Of a stretch of 38,855 bases of DNA, positions 30,445 through 38,855 are shown in pieces. The translations under genes were made by a program, and so were the position numbers. The stretch is from NCBI GenBank assembly GCA_012797505.1, contig JAAZOZ010000203.1:1-38855 (forward strand), in the 5' to 3' direction. The notes below the pieces were generated by a model, which was not told the origin of the DNA, made no database searches, and saw only the letters and a program-made list of their open reading frames with translations. Numbering within the stretch: the stretch's first letter is position 1; each line of letters begins with the position of its first letter. The stretch is from Smithella sp. Lineage in GTDB: Bacteria > Desulfobacterota > Syntrophia > Syntrophales > Smithellaceae.

Positions 30445-31752
30445 ATGGCCGATTTTAATAAGCAGTACCGGGAAAAATTGACGACGTTTGACCTCGCGGC
30501 GAAAACCGTCAAAGACGGGGATACGCTGATCCACGGCGTCACCATTGCCGAGCCGCCGGGCCTGCTGGCGGCCATCGCCAACCGGGCCCGCCTGGGCGAC
30601 CTGAACCATCTCAAGGTTTACACGTTTAACGCCCAGAAGCATTTTGCCGAAACACTGGGAAATCCGGATATCGCCGATGTCGTCGATTCCTACAGTTGGT
30701 TCGTGAGCGAAGGTTCCCGCAACATGGTGCAGGTCGGGTTGACGCAGTTCGTTCCCGCCTATCTCCATCAGGTCCCGAAAATCGTAATGGAGACGATGGA
30801 GGTCGATGTGGCCGTGACCACCGTCGCCCCGATGAATGAAGAGGGCTACTTCAGTTTTGGCCCCTGCAACGGCTACCTCTCCGTGATGGCAACCCTGTGC
30901 AAAACATTGATCGTCGAGGTAAACGAAAACATGCCCTTCGTTTACGGCGACGCCCTGATACACATCTCCGACATCGAAATGATTGTTGAAAATACGGTCC
31001 CTCTGCTCGAACTGCTGCCCATGCAGCCAAACCCGTTGGATCCGATCATCGGAAAAATTGTCGCCGAAACCATCCCGGACCGGGCGGTGATTCAACTGGG
31101 CATCGGCACCCTGCCCAACGCGATCGCTCCCTACCTGGACAGTCACAGGGATCTGGGCATCCACACGGAGCTTCTGTGCCCCGGAATGGTGGATCTGATT
31201 CAAAAGGGCGTGATTACCGGCGCACACAAAAATGTCCACACCGGCAAACATATTTTTTCGCTGGCCTACGGCGGAAAAGAAACCTTTCAATATATGAACG
31301 GGGACAAAAGTTTTGAAAATTATCCCAGCTCCTACGTCATGAACCCGGCCGTCATTGCCCAAAACCATCGCATGACGGCCGTGAATGCCATTCTTCAGGT
31401 CGATCTGCTGGGACAGTGCAACGCGGAATATCTGGAGGGACGTCAGTACAGCGGCACCGGAGGGCAGCTCGATTTTGTCCGGGGGGCCTACGACTCGCCG
31501 GATGGAAAAGCCATTCTCGTTTTATATTCCACGGCAAAAAACGAAGAGGTATCCCGCATTGTGGGTCAGTTTCCCGCTGGAACCATGGTCACGACGCCCC
31601 GCAATGATGTGCACTACATCGCAACGGAATACGGCATCGTCAACCTGAAGGGCAAATCAACCAGGGCAAGGGCTCTCGCGCTGATCAGCATCGCCCATCC
31701 CAAATTCCGGGACGAACTCATGCGGGAAGCCGAAAACATGTCTCTCATGTAA
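30445..31752 (+). CDS. acetyl-CoA hydrolase/transferase family protein (4-hydroxybutyrate CoA-transferase-like)
   Basis: FNKQYREKLTTFDLAAKTVKDGDTLIHGV; GIGTLPNAIAPYL; GTGGQLDFVRGAYDSPDGKAIL; EYGIVNLKGKSTRARALALISIAHP. Confidence 0.9.
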   Translation: MADFNKQYREKLTTFDLAAKTVKDGDTLIHGVTIAEPPGLLAAIANRARLGDLNHLKVYTFNAQKHFAETLGNPDIADVVDSYSWFVSEGSRNMVQVGLTQFVPAYLHQVPKIVMETMEVDVAVTTVAPMNEEGYFSFGPCNGYLSVMATLCKTLIVEVNENMPFVYGDALIHISDIEMIVENTVPLLELLPMQPNPLDPIIGKIVAETIPDRAVIQLGIGTLPNAIAPYLDSHRDLGIHTELLCPGMVDLIQKGVITGAHKNVHTGKHIFSLAYGGKETFQYMNGDKSFENYPSSYVMNPAVIAQNHRMTAVNAILQVDLLGQCNAEYLEGRQYSGTGGQLDFVRGAYDSPDGKAILVLYSTAKNEEVSRIVGQFPAGTMVTTPRNDVHYIATEYGIVNLKGKSTRARALALISIAHPKFRDELMREAENMSLM

Positions 31753-31782
31753 GAAGAATTCCTCCCGGCGAAAAGAAGGATC

Positions 31783-32316
31783 ATGCGGAAACCTCCTCCT
31801 GTTACAGCCATGACCTCATCCATCGCTTCGCATCCGGCGCTGGTCACCGGCGCCTGCTCTCTGGTTTCCGTGCGCGCCATCCAGCAGGGCATCAAGGCGG
31901 TAAAGCGCTTCCTGGGCTGCGACGTGCCCGATGTTTTCCCGTGCATCGCCGAAAAGTACGCCAACACGACCACGACCAGCCATTTTCTGGTGCTGCACGA
32001 TTCCATGCTGCAAAACAAAATGCAGGCCGGCGACAACATCCTGCTGATCAGCGGCGACTTGGGCATGCTCAACGCCATTCAGGTTCTCGACGCCATGATC
32101 AAAAGCGGCGAGGCGCAGGTCGGCATGGTCATCGCGAGCGAAATCAACAGCGACCGGCGTCCGGATTCCTCCTATCCCTGCCCGACGAGCGGAGCGGCGC
32201 TGCCGCTGACGCTGCAAAGCGCGTGGGGCGGACCGCGCCTGTCACCCGGAAAGAAAGGACTGCTCCTGGCCTGCGGTTCGGGAATCACGGCCGGCGCGGA
32301 CATTTATTGCTTTTAG
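31783..32316 (+). pseudogene. short scrambled 3-oxoacyl-ACP synthase III (FabH)-like ORF
   Basis: 177 aa; KYANTTTTSHFLVLHD...GDNILLISG (C-terminal-like), then NAIQVLDAMIKSGEAQVGMVIASEINSD (mid-FabH-like), then LLLACGSGITAGADIYCF (C-terminal end); no complete thiolase fold. Confidence 0.5.
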
Positions 32317-32368
32317 GCGCCGTTTGAGATCTGCGCAACGCCGACAAACCATTTTTAAGGATAATGCC

Positions 32369-33928
32369 ATGACCAAAGAAGAACTGCTGAAAGAAATGGA
32401 TCAAATGCGTAAATCCATGAAGCGCCTTCAGAAATCCGAAGCGAGCTGCAAAGAAGCGGCGGACCTGTTCCGGAAACGCGAGCAGGAATACCGCGAGATG
32501 GTCGAACTGGCCAACAGCATCATTCTCCGCATGGACACTTCCGGCAGGATTGTCTTTGTCAACGATTTTGCGCTCCGGTTTTTCGGCTTTTCCAAAGAGG
32601 AGATTGTCGGGAAGAACCTGATCGGGACCATCGTTCCGAAAATGGAATCCTCCGGGCGCGATCTCGCGGCCTTTATGGTGTCGGTCTGCCGGAACCCCGG
32701 AGAACACACCGTCAACGAAAACGAAAATATCAAAAAAGACGGCAGCCGGGTCTGGATTTTATGGACCAACCGGCCTGTGTTGGATGAACGGGGACGGCTT
32801 GCCGAAATTATCTGCATCGGAAACGATGTGACGCAAAAGAAGGAGGCGGAGCAAATCCTGCAAAACGCCCACGACGAACTGGAAAAAGAAGTGCGGGAAA
32901 GGACAAAAAAGCTTCAGAAGCTCAACGAAGATCTGCTGTTTGAAATGGCCGAGCGCAAAATTTCCGAAGAAGCCTTAAAAGAAAGCGAAAACAGATACCG
33001 CAACATTGTCGAGAGCGCCTTTGAGGGCATTTTTCAGACCACCCTGGAGGGCAAATGCACCATGGTCAACTCCGCCCTGGTGGCGCTGCTGGGCTATTCC
33101 TCCGCCGAAGAATACATTGCGGCGACGGCCCGTCCGGAAAACCTGTATGTCGATGCGTCCCGCCGGGAAGAATTGATCAGGATTCTTCAAACCGACGGGT
33201 ATGTGAAGGGATTTGAGACGGAATTCTACAGAAAGGATGGGAGCAAACTGCCGGTATCCATGAATGTCCGGGCCGTTTTCGATGATCGGGGCAATTTCAT
33301 CTATTACCAGGGAACCGTCATCGACATCAGCGCGGGAATCACGCTGCGGCGCGTTCTGGATGAAACCACCGGCGCGCTTTCCACGGCCGTGGAAATCCGG
33401 GACCCCTATACCGCAGGCCACCAGGAGAGGGTAACCCGCCTGGCCGAGGCGATCGCCGCCGAAATGAATTTCAGCGATGAACGTATCAGCGCCGTGCATA
33501 CGGCGGGTATGCTCCACGATATCGGAAAAATCTACGTGCCCGCGGAGTTCCTCAGCCGGCCGGGCAAGATCACCGATAACGAATATAACATCCTGAAGCA
33601 GCATGCCCAGGAAGGTTACGAAATTCTGAAAAGCATCGAGTACAAATACCCGATTGCGGAAATTGTCTATCAGCACCACGAACGAATCAACGGATCGGGG
33701 TACCCACGAAAACTTTCCGGGGACCGGATCCTGATCGAGGCCAGGATCATCTCGGTGGCCGATGTCGTCGAGGCCATGGCCTCTCCCCGGCCCTACCGGC
33801 CCGCACTCGGAATCGATAAAGCGCTGGACGAGATCAGGAAAAACAGAGGGATCCTCTATGATGAAAACGTCGTCGACGCCTGTCTGACGCTGTTTCAAGA
33901 CAAAGGATTTCAATTCGGGGGGGGGTGA
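32369..33928 (+). CDS. PAS-PAS-HD-GYP domain protein
   Basis: Two PAS domains; HTAGMLHDIGKIYVPAEFLSRPGKIT...HHERINGSGYPRKLSGD...ARIISVADVVEAMASPRPYRPA. Confidence 0.92.
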   Translation: MTKEELLKEMDQMRKSMKRLQKSEASCKEAADLFRKREQEYREMVELANSIILRMDTSGRIVFVNDFALRFFGFSKEEIVGKNLIGTIVPKMESSGRDLAAFMVSVCRNPGEHTVNENENIKKDGSRVWILWTNRPVLDERGRLAEIICIGNDVTQKKEAEQILQNAHDELEKEVRERTKKLQKLNEDLLFEMAERKISEEALKESENRYRNIVESAFEGIFQTTLEGKCTMVNSALVALLGYSSAEEYIAATARPENLYVDASRREELIRILQTDGYVKGFETEFYRKDGSKLPVSMNVRAVFDDRGNFIYYQGTVIDISAGITLRRVLDETTGALSTAVEIRDPYTAGHQERVTRLAEAIAAEMNFSDERISAVHTAGMLHDIGKIYVPAEFLSRPGKITDNEYNILKQHAQEGYEILKSIEYKYPIAEIVYQHHERINGSGYPRKLSGDRILIEARIISVADVVEAMASPRPYRPALGIDKALDEIRKNRGILYDENVVDACLTLFQDKGFQFGGG

Positions 33929-33980
33929 CGGGATTCGATGCAACGGCCGGAAAGGAACAGCCAAGGAACCGGTCCGTTTC

Positions 33981-34493
33981 TCAAGACTGGAGCGAAACCA
34001 TTTTCAAGGGACGGCCGTAAATTTCCTGGCCGAGTTGCACAGCCACCTCCTTGACGGATGAAATTTCTTTTGATGAAAATTTCAATTTCGCATCTGTTTT
34101 TTCGGCCGTCACTGAAAAACCGGTGGCCGCGTTGCAGCCGTGCATCCTGCGGGAGGCGGGAAAACGCCGCTCGGGTTTGCTGTCGTATTCCGGCGAGGTC
34201 GTATCCACCAGCCCGTCGAGCGATGAAAGCTTGATCGTGTATCCCCTCTTTTTCAGGCCTTCGGTCAGGTGATCCAGCATGCGGGAAACCTTGTCGTACG
34301 GCCGGATTTTTTCAAACATGAACCAGAGGGTGACTCTTTGATGCGTCGTCATGGGAGGAATATCCGGATCCGTAAGGATTTCGCTGAAGGTTCCACCGTG
34401 TCCCACTCTGCCGTCGAAATCCCCGAAAAAACGTATTCCAAATGCGTCCACTCTGTCGCCGCTGGCCCCGAATTTAAATTTTAATACTTGCAT
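33981..34493 (-). CDS. hypothetical protein
   Basis: 170-aa ORF with plausible codon usage; no family recognised. Confidence 0.5.
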   Translation of the reverse strand: MQVLKFKFGASGDRVDAFGIRFFGDFDGRVGHGGTFSEILTDPDIPPMTTHQRVTLWFMFEKIRPYDKVSRMLDHLTEGLKKRGYTIKLSSLDGLVDTTSPEYDSKPERRFPASRRMHGCNAATGFSVTAEKTDAKLKFSSKEISSVKEVAVQLGQEIYGRPLKMVSLQS

Positions 34494-34553
34494 GCCCTCT
34501 CTTTTCCGGCGGTAACCTCAAAGCGTCTTTTTTCCCGCCGCTGCACGCTCATA

Positions 34554-35234
34554 TCACATGTCATAGTCAATCACAGCAGTTTTTTTGTCCCCGTTACGGT
34601 TTTTTTGCTGCCGCCCAAGGTAGGCCAACCGACCGGCCAGCACAGGAAGGAAACAGATCAAACGCGCGAAAAAATTTGAAATATCAAAACAATAATCCTG
34701 CGTTTGGCGCGAGGCCGCATCGTCGCGTTCAAAATGACGCGCCCGCAGGGATTCCATCATCGGGCCGCGATCTTCCGTGAGCCGGTTCAACATGTCAATA
34801 TCTTCCGGCTTCCCGGAAGAAACCGCTTCTCCGGCCGTCACCAGAAGAAATTCAAGGCTTTCAAATAAGACGGTCTCGTAAAAAGTCTTTTTCGCGCTCT
34901 TTTCGTCATACCGACGAAGGCCGGTATCCAGTAATTACAATGAGTTATGGACCCCGGCTTTCGCCGGGGTGACGGTGTGGGTTGCTTTTTACGAGTTCAT
35001 CAAATAAGGAGTTGACCAGATCAACCGAAGCGGCGGCAGGCCTCGCGCAAAAAAGGTCTTCAAACTGACGTACGCCTTCTTCCAGCAGAACAGCGGTTTC
35101 CGACCTATCCGCGAGGGGCTGCGCCTCCTCCACCAGATTAACGTGAATGTCCGCGTGCGCCCGGGACAGCATCTGTTGGGTTTTTGCTCAGCCGCCCGGA
35201 CGGAAAATACCATACCGACCAGAATCAGAACCAC
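34554..35234 (-). pseudogene. membrane-anchored helical protein gene interrupted by a MITE-like element and probably frameshifted
   Basis: Removing 34870-35008 fuses ...ASVDLVNSLF to ESLEFLLVTAGEAVSSGKPEDIDMLNRLTEDRGPMMESLRARH... in frame; the TM segment VVVLILVGMVFSVRAAEQK is in a different frame from HADIHVNLVEEAQPLADRSE. Confidence 0.65.
34870..34999. mobile_element. MITE-like element with terminal inverted repeats and 9-bp target site duplication
   Basis: TIR CTCGTAAAAAG / CTTTTTACGAG; flanking TCAAATAAG at 34861-34869 and 35000-35008; internal inverted repeat CCGACGAAGGCCGGTATCCA / TGGACCCCGGCTTTCGCCGG. Confidence 0.85.
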
Positions 35235-35302
35235 AACAAACCACTGCGACGCTTGTATCGGATATTGCTTTTGCCGCGCAAACCATAAAAAACTCGGTTT
35301 AG

Positions 35303-35554
35303 GATGTCAAGAAAATCCTGAGCGCGGCTAAGCAAGGGATACAGCGCAAAGTTGGCATCCGATATTCTTGCGGAAAGAATACGCGCAAGAAAGAAATGAC
35401 CGGCGCGGGGTTGTCCCCGAAGACTATTACCCATTGCTTGTCGTTAATTCGGGCCATGTATAACTTTTGGGCAAGCCGGGGACCGTACAACGGGGAAAAC
35501 CCCATTAAGAAAAAGAGCGGTCAACCGAGCCGGAATGAAATTGAGCAATCTTGA
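35303..35554 (+). pseudogene. tyrosine recombinase/integrase fragment (core-binding domain)
   Basis: Start-less open frame DVKKILSAAKQGIQRKVGIRYSCGKNTRKKEMTGAGLSPKTITHCLSLIRAMYNFWASRGPYNGENPIKKKSGQPSRNEIEQS*; LSPKTITHCLSLIRAMYNFW..GPYNGENPIKK resembles integrase SAM-like domains. Confidence 0.65.
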
Positions 35555-35867
35555 CCCTTCCCATATTTTGGTATAGGTAGAAACATGAATTGGATGGCAA
35601 CACTGAACCGGAAGGAAAGACAAATTGAGGGGATTTATGTTGGGGCCCACGAAGGCGCGCCATACCAAAAACATTAAACTTCATCTGATAGGCCCCGCGC
35701 ATAGAAAAGACAAGGCGATGGAAATCCTTAAAGGCATTTAAGCGAAATGGAACACGGCAAGCGCACCATTGGCAAGAAAAACGCAAAGCTCTTTGCCGAA
35801 TTATTGAACACGGATTACCGAGTTTTTCTCTAACCGGATGCGGCATGCTTTTGAGGAAGGAAACGGG

Positions 35868-36605
35868 ATGAAAGACATACTCAAGAAAATTGATTCGATC
35901 AAAACAAAGATTGACGCACACAGGCCGTTGGATTCGCACATGGTCAGAGAGCTACGGGAATATTTCCGAATCGGCATGACCTATTCAAGCAATGCTCTGG
36001 AAGGAAACTCTTTGACCGAAACGGAAACGAAAATCGTCATTGAAGACGGAATCACCATTGGCGGTAAGCCGGTCAAAGATCATCTGGAAGCTTTGGGACA
36101 TTCAGAAGCCTATGATTTGCTTTTCCGGCTGGCTAAACATCAAGACATTTCAGAAGCGAATATCAAAGAACTGCATCGGCTGTTTTATTATCGGATTGAT
36201 GAAGATCAGGCCGGAAAATACCGGAAACAGAAAGTTATCATTACCGGCACAACCTTCATTCCCCCCGCTCCTGAACAGATACCGGATTTGATGAAGTCAT
36301 TTGTTGCCAGGATACCCGATGACCGGTCAAAGCATCATCCCGTTGAATACGCGGCAATCCTGCATCGAAAGCTTGTAACCGTTCATCCGTTCATTGACGG
36401 AAACGGAAGGGCGGCGCGCCTCTTGATGAACCTTGCGCTATTGCAGGCAGGCTATCCTGTGGCAATTATTCCCCCGGTCCTGCGGCGCGACTATCTGGAC
36501 ACTTTGAACAAAACCCATAAGGGCGATGACAAGGCGTTCAACAAATTTATTGCCGGTGTCTGCTACGAATCATCAAAAGAATATTTAAGGCTTCTGGAAG
36601 GATAA
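35868..36605 (+). CDS. Fic family protein
   Basis: HPFIDGNGRAARLLMNLAL Fic motif; SNALEGNSLT inhibitory-helix motif N-terminal to it. Confidence 0.93.
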   Translation: MKDILKKIDSIKTKIDAHRPLDSHMVRELREYFRIGMTYSSNALEGNSLTETETKIVIEDGITIGGKPVKDHLEALGHSEAYDLLFRLAKHQDISEANIKELHRLFYYRIDEDQAGKYRKQKVIITGTTFIPPAPEQIPDLMKSFVARIPDDRSKHHPVEYAAILHRKLVTVHPFIDGNGRAARLLMNLALLQAGYPVAIIPPVLRRDYLDTLNKTHKGDDKAFNKFIAGVCYESSKEYLRLLEG

Positions 36606-36692
36606 GTTTTCATAATCGGGAATAGGCAGGCCAGTCGACAAGCGGGAGAACCCCTTCCCGCTTAGCATAGGGGATCTTGTGAGAGGGAAAGC

Positions 36693-36881
36693 ATGGAGCA
36701 AGGCAGTCATGACTTGATGAAACAAAGCGTCGGGTTAAGGCTGGATAATATAACTCAGTTAGGTGTAATCAATAAACCAACAAAAATAAATCGGAAATCC
36801 AAAATAAAACCTTTTACCGAATGGACTGAACAAGAACGTCGAACGCGGGTTTATGTGATGAGATACTTTAAAAAGTGGTAG
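36693..36881 (+). CDS. small hypothetical ORF
   Basis: 62 aa; preceded by gagaggg; no family recognised. Confidence 0.3.
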   Translation: MEQGSHDLMKQSVGLRLDNITQLGVINKPTKINRKSKIKPFTEWTEQERRTRVYVMRYFKKW

Positions 36882-36897
36882 CATCGTGGTAGCGCAG

Positions 36898-36932
36898 AAA
36901 AAAAGAGGGTTTAGAAAAACTCTCTAAACCCT
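36898..36932 (-). terminator. rho-independent terminator of tRNA-fMet transcript
   Basis: Minus strand AGGGTTTAGA-GAGTTTT-TCTAAACCCT followed by CTTTTTTT. Confidence 0.85.
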
Positions 36933-36942
36933 TGATTTTAAT

Positions 36943-37019
<77 letters not shown>

Positions 37020-37223
37020 ATAAGTCCTTTGTAAGTTGGTGGCTTTAAAACATTATCTCCTGTGTTTGTCAAGCGGTTATTTGGCCACAAAGGCCGCGTG
37101 CCGCTTGCATAAAGACTCCGGCTGCAATGAACGCCATCCCCCGGTTGATTCAGAACGCCGCCTTTCCATCCATTGTCCCTCCGATACCAAACGGATCAAT
37201 CCCCGCAGCGCGTCGAAGCAAAA

Positions 37224-38081
37224 TTATTTTTTTCGGCTTTCCGTAATATACCCCATCAACCGATAGATCAGCTTTGCCGCCATGAAATCGGGCGCGACGA
37301 TGCCGGGCAGCGGAGCCAGTTCCACCACGTCAAACCCGCGCACGATGCATTTGCGGGACACCAGCCGAAGCAGACTGAGCACATCGCGCCAGAAAAGGCC
37401 GCCCGGCTCGGGTGTTCCGGTAGCGGGCATGACCGAAGGATCAAAAACATCCAGATCGATTGTAATATAAACGTCACCCTTGATTTGCCCGGCAACTTTT
37501 TCGGCCCAGTTTGCATGATCGAAAACATCATCCGCCGGATAGGATTTGACCTTGCTCGTGTGAAGGAAGTCCCCTTCTTCCCTGCTCATGCTGCGGATGC
37601 CGACCTGAACCAGATCGCAAAATCCGGCAATCTGCCTGGCCACGCAGGCATGATTATAAGGCGTGCCCTGATAGCTGTCGCGCAAATCCGCATGTGCGTC
37701 AAATTGCAGGACCGTCAACTTCGGATATTTCTCCGCGACCGCCTGCACAGCTCCCAGCGTAATGCTGTGCTCGCCGCCCAGCATAACCGGAATCTTGTCC
37801 TGCGCGACGATCCGGCTGATTTTTTTTCGCACGGCGGCAATCATCGTTTTCGGTCCGCGGGCGTCCACGGCAACCGGTTCGGCGGTATGGATTCCGGCCA
37901 GATATGTTTCTTTCTTCAGCTCCTCATCGTAGAGCTCCATATTGGTTGACGCTTCAATGATGGCTGCCGGTCCGCGGCGGCTGCCGGGCTGATAGGTCGA
38001 GGTCAGATCATAGGGAACGGGAACGACGACAAACCGAGCGTTGCCGAGTGAACATTCGGGATATATTCCGCCAAAATTCAT
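37224..38081 (-). CDS. speB: agmatinase / ureohydrolase family
   Basis: VMLGGEHSITLGAV; LQFDAHADLRDSYQGTPYNHA; YITIDLDVFDPSVMPATGTPEPGG. Confidence 0.94.
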   Translation of the reverse strand: MNFGGIYPECSLGNARFVVVPVPYDLTSTYQPGSRRGPAAIIEASTNMELYDEELKKETYLAGIHTAEPVAVDARGPKTMIAAVRKKISRIVAQDKIPVMLGGEHSITLGAVQAVAEKYPKLTVLQFDAHADLRDSYQGTPYNHACVARQIAGFCDLVQVGIRSMSREEGDFLHTSKVKSYPADDVFDHANWAEKVAGQIKGDVYITIDLDVFDPSVMPATGTPEPGGLFWRDVLSLLRLVSRKCIVRGFDVVELAPLPGIVAPDFMAAKLIYRLMGYITESRKK

Positions 38082-38164
38082 GATGTTGTCCCTCTTTTTC
38101 TGAAAAAGTGAGGCTTCCTAGCACGAAGAAGCGGAGATGTCCAGTTTTTCACCGAACACCGCCT

Positions 38165-38854
38165 TCACCCCGGTTCAGCCGGGTAATACTCCATGAAGAA
38201 TTTGCCGTCTTCGTAGTACAAAAATGATTTGTGGACGATCCAGTCGCCAAGCGCCACAAAGGTTTTCCTTCGGCCTTCCCTGTCCGAAGATCGCAGCACG
38301 GGCTTGTGGCAATGCCCTAGAATCACCGTATCATATTCCCGGAACAGCTTTTCTTCAGCGCAGGCATACAATTTTTCAACCAGGACATCCCCGTCTTCAA
38401 CGGTTACGGTTTTGCTGGTCGCTGAACTTAAGGCCGCAATCGCCCATAAGGCGGATGCGGGCATCAAGCGCTGAAAATGATAAAAAATCCGGCTTCGCAA
38501 AACTTTCCGCAGCGTGAGATAAAACACATTGGTCCGGTCCAGCGTGTCACCGTGGGCCACAAAAACACGACTGGAATCCAGATCAATCGATGCCGATTCC
38601 TCAAAGACGTTCATTCCCAGCACATCGTGAAAATATTCCCGCATGAAAAAATCATGGTTCCCCTCAAACAAATGAATGCGGACGCCGCTTTGCCGCAATT
38701 GAACCAGTCGGCGGATGACCGGCTGAAATTCCGGATAAATGCGGTCGGGACGGCAAAACCAAAAATCAAAAAAATCGCCAAGAATATACAAATCATCGAT
38801 GGCCGCGTTTACACGAACCGTTTTTTCGTCGCCGGCCAGTGACCTGATCCTGCC
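38165..38854 (-). CDS. UDP-2,3-diacylglucosamine diphosphatase-like metallophosphoesterase, 5' end beyond the window
   Basis: YILGDFFDFWF; LFEGNHDFFMREYF; VAHGDTLDRTN; ILGHCHKPV; frame stays open to the right edge (GRIRSLAGDEKTVRVNAAIDDLYILGD). Confidence 0.85.
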   Translation of the reverse strand, partial: GRIRSLAGDEKTVRVNAAIDDLYILGDFFDFWFCRPDRIYPEFQPVIRRLVQLRQSGVRIHLFEGNHDFFMREYFHDVLGMNVFEESASIDLDSSRVFVAHGDTLDRTNVFYLTLRKVLRSRIFYHFQRLMPASALWAIAALSSATSKTVTVEDGDVLVEKLYACAEEKLFREYDTVILGHCHKPVLRSSDREGRRKTFVALGDWIVHKSFLYYEDGKFFMEYYPAEPG

Positions 38855-38855
38855 T

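Noticed and set aside
30259-31368. N-terminal ~370 aa of the 1046-aa minus-strand ORF
   Set aside because: Antisense to the CoA-transferase family gene and joined to the MCP frame only by absence of stops; the MCP starts naturally at 30258.

Overview
The window looks like chromosomal DNA from a deltaproteobacterium, probably Syntrophales-like (inferred from gene content and order; not tested by search). Most of it is housekeeping: rpsF-rpsR-DUF2232-rplI-dnaB; a membrane pyrophosphatase; pth-rplY-prs-tRNA-Gln-ispE-DUF1844; clpB; a DacZ-like diadenylate cyclase; an rpoH-type sigma factor; mutS; a flavodiiron protein/rubredoxin/rubrerythrin set; an SDR/FrhB-like/iorA/iorB operon; an MCP; a CoA-transferase; a PAS/HD-GYP protein; tRNA-fMet; speB; and an lpxH-like gene running off the right end. 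The main point of interest is the RpoH-type sigma factor at 15779-16999. Its region 4 is split by an AT-rich in-frame insert of about 96 codons (about 34% GC by hand count), followed by a 90-bp tandem duplication of the region 4.2 helix-turn-helix. Other notable items: (a) a 130-bp MITE-like element with terminal inverted repeats and a 9-bp target duplication, whose removal restores an interrupted reading frame; (b) a higBA module whose perfect 10+3+10 operator palindrome covers the promoter spacer and -10 box, so the toxin mRNA is predicted to be leaderless; (c) a scrambled FabH-like gene; (d) an integrase fragment and a Fic gene in a small degenerate island beside tRNA-fMet; (e) an SDR lacking YxxxK. 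Every assignment comes from reading translations and motifs; no database search was run.
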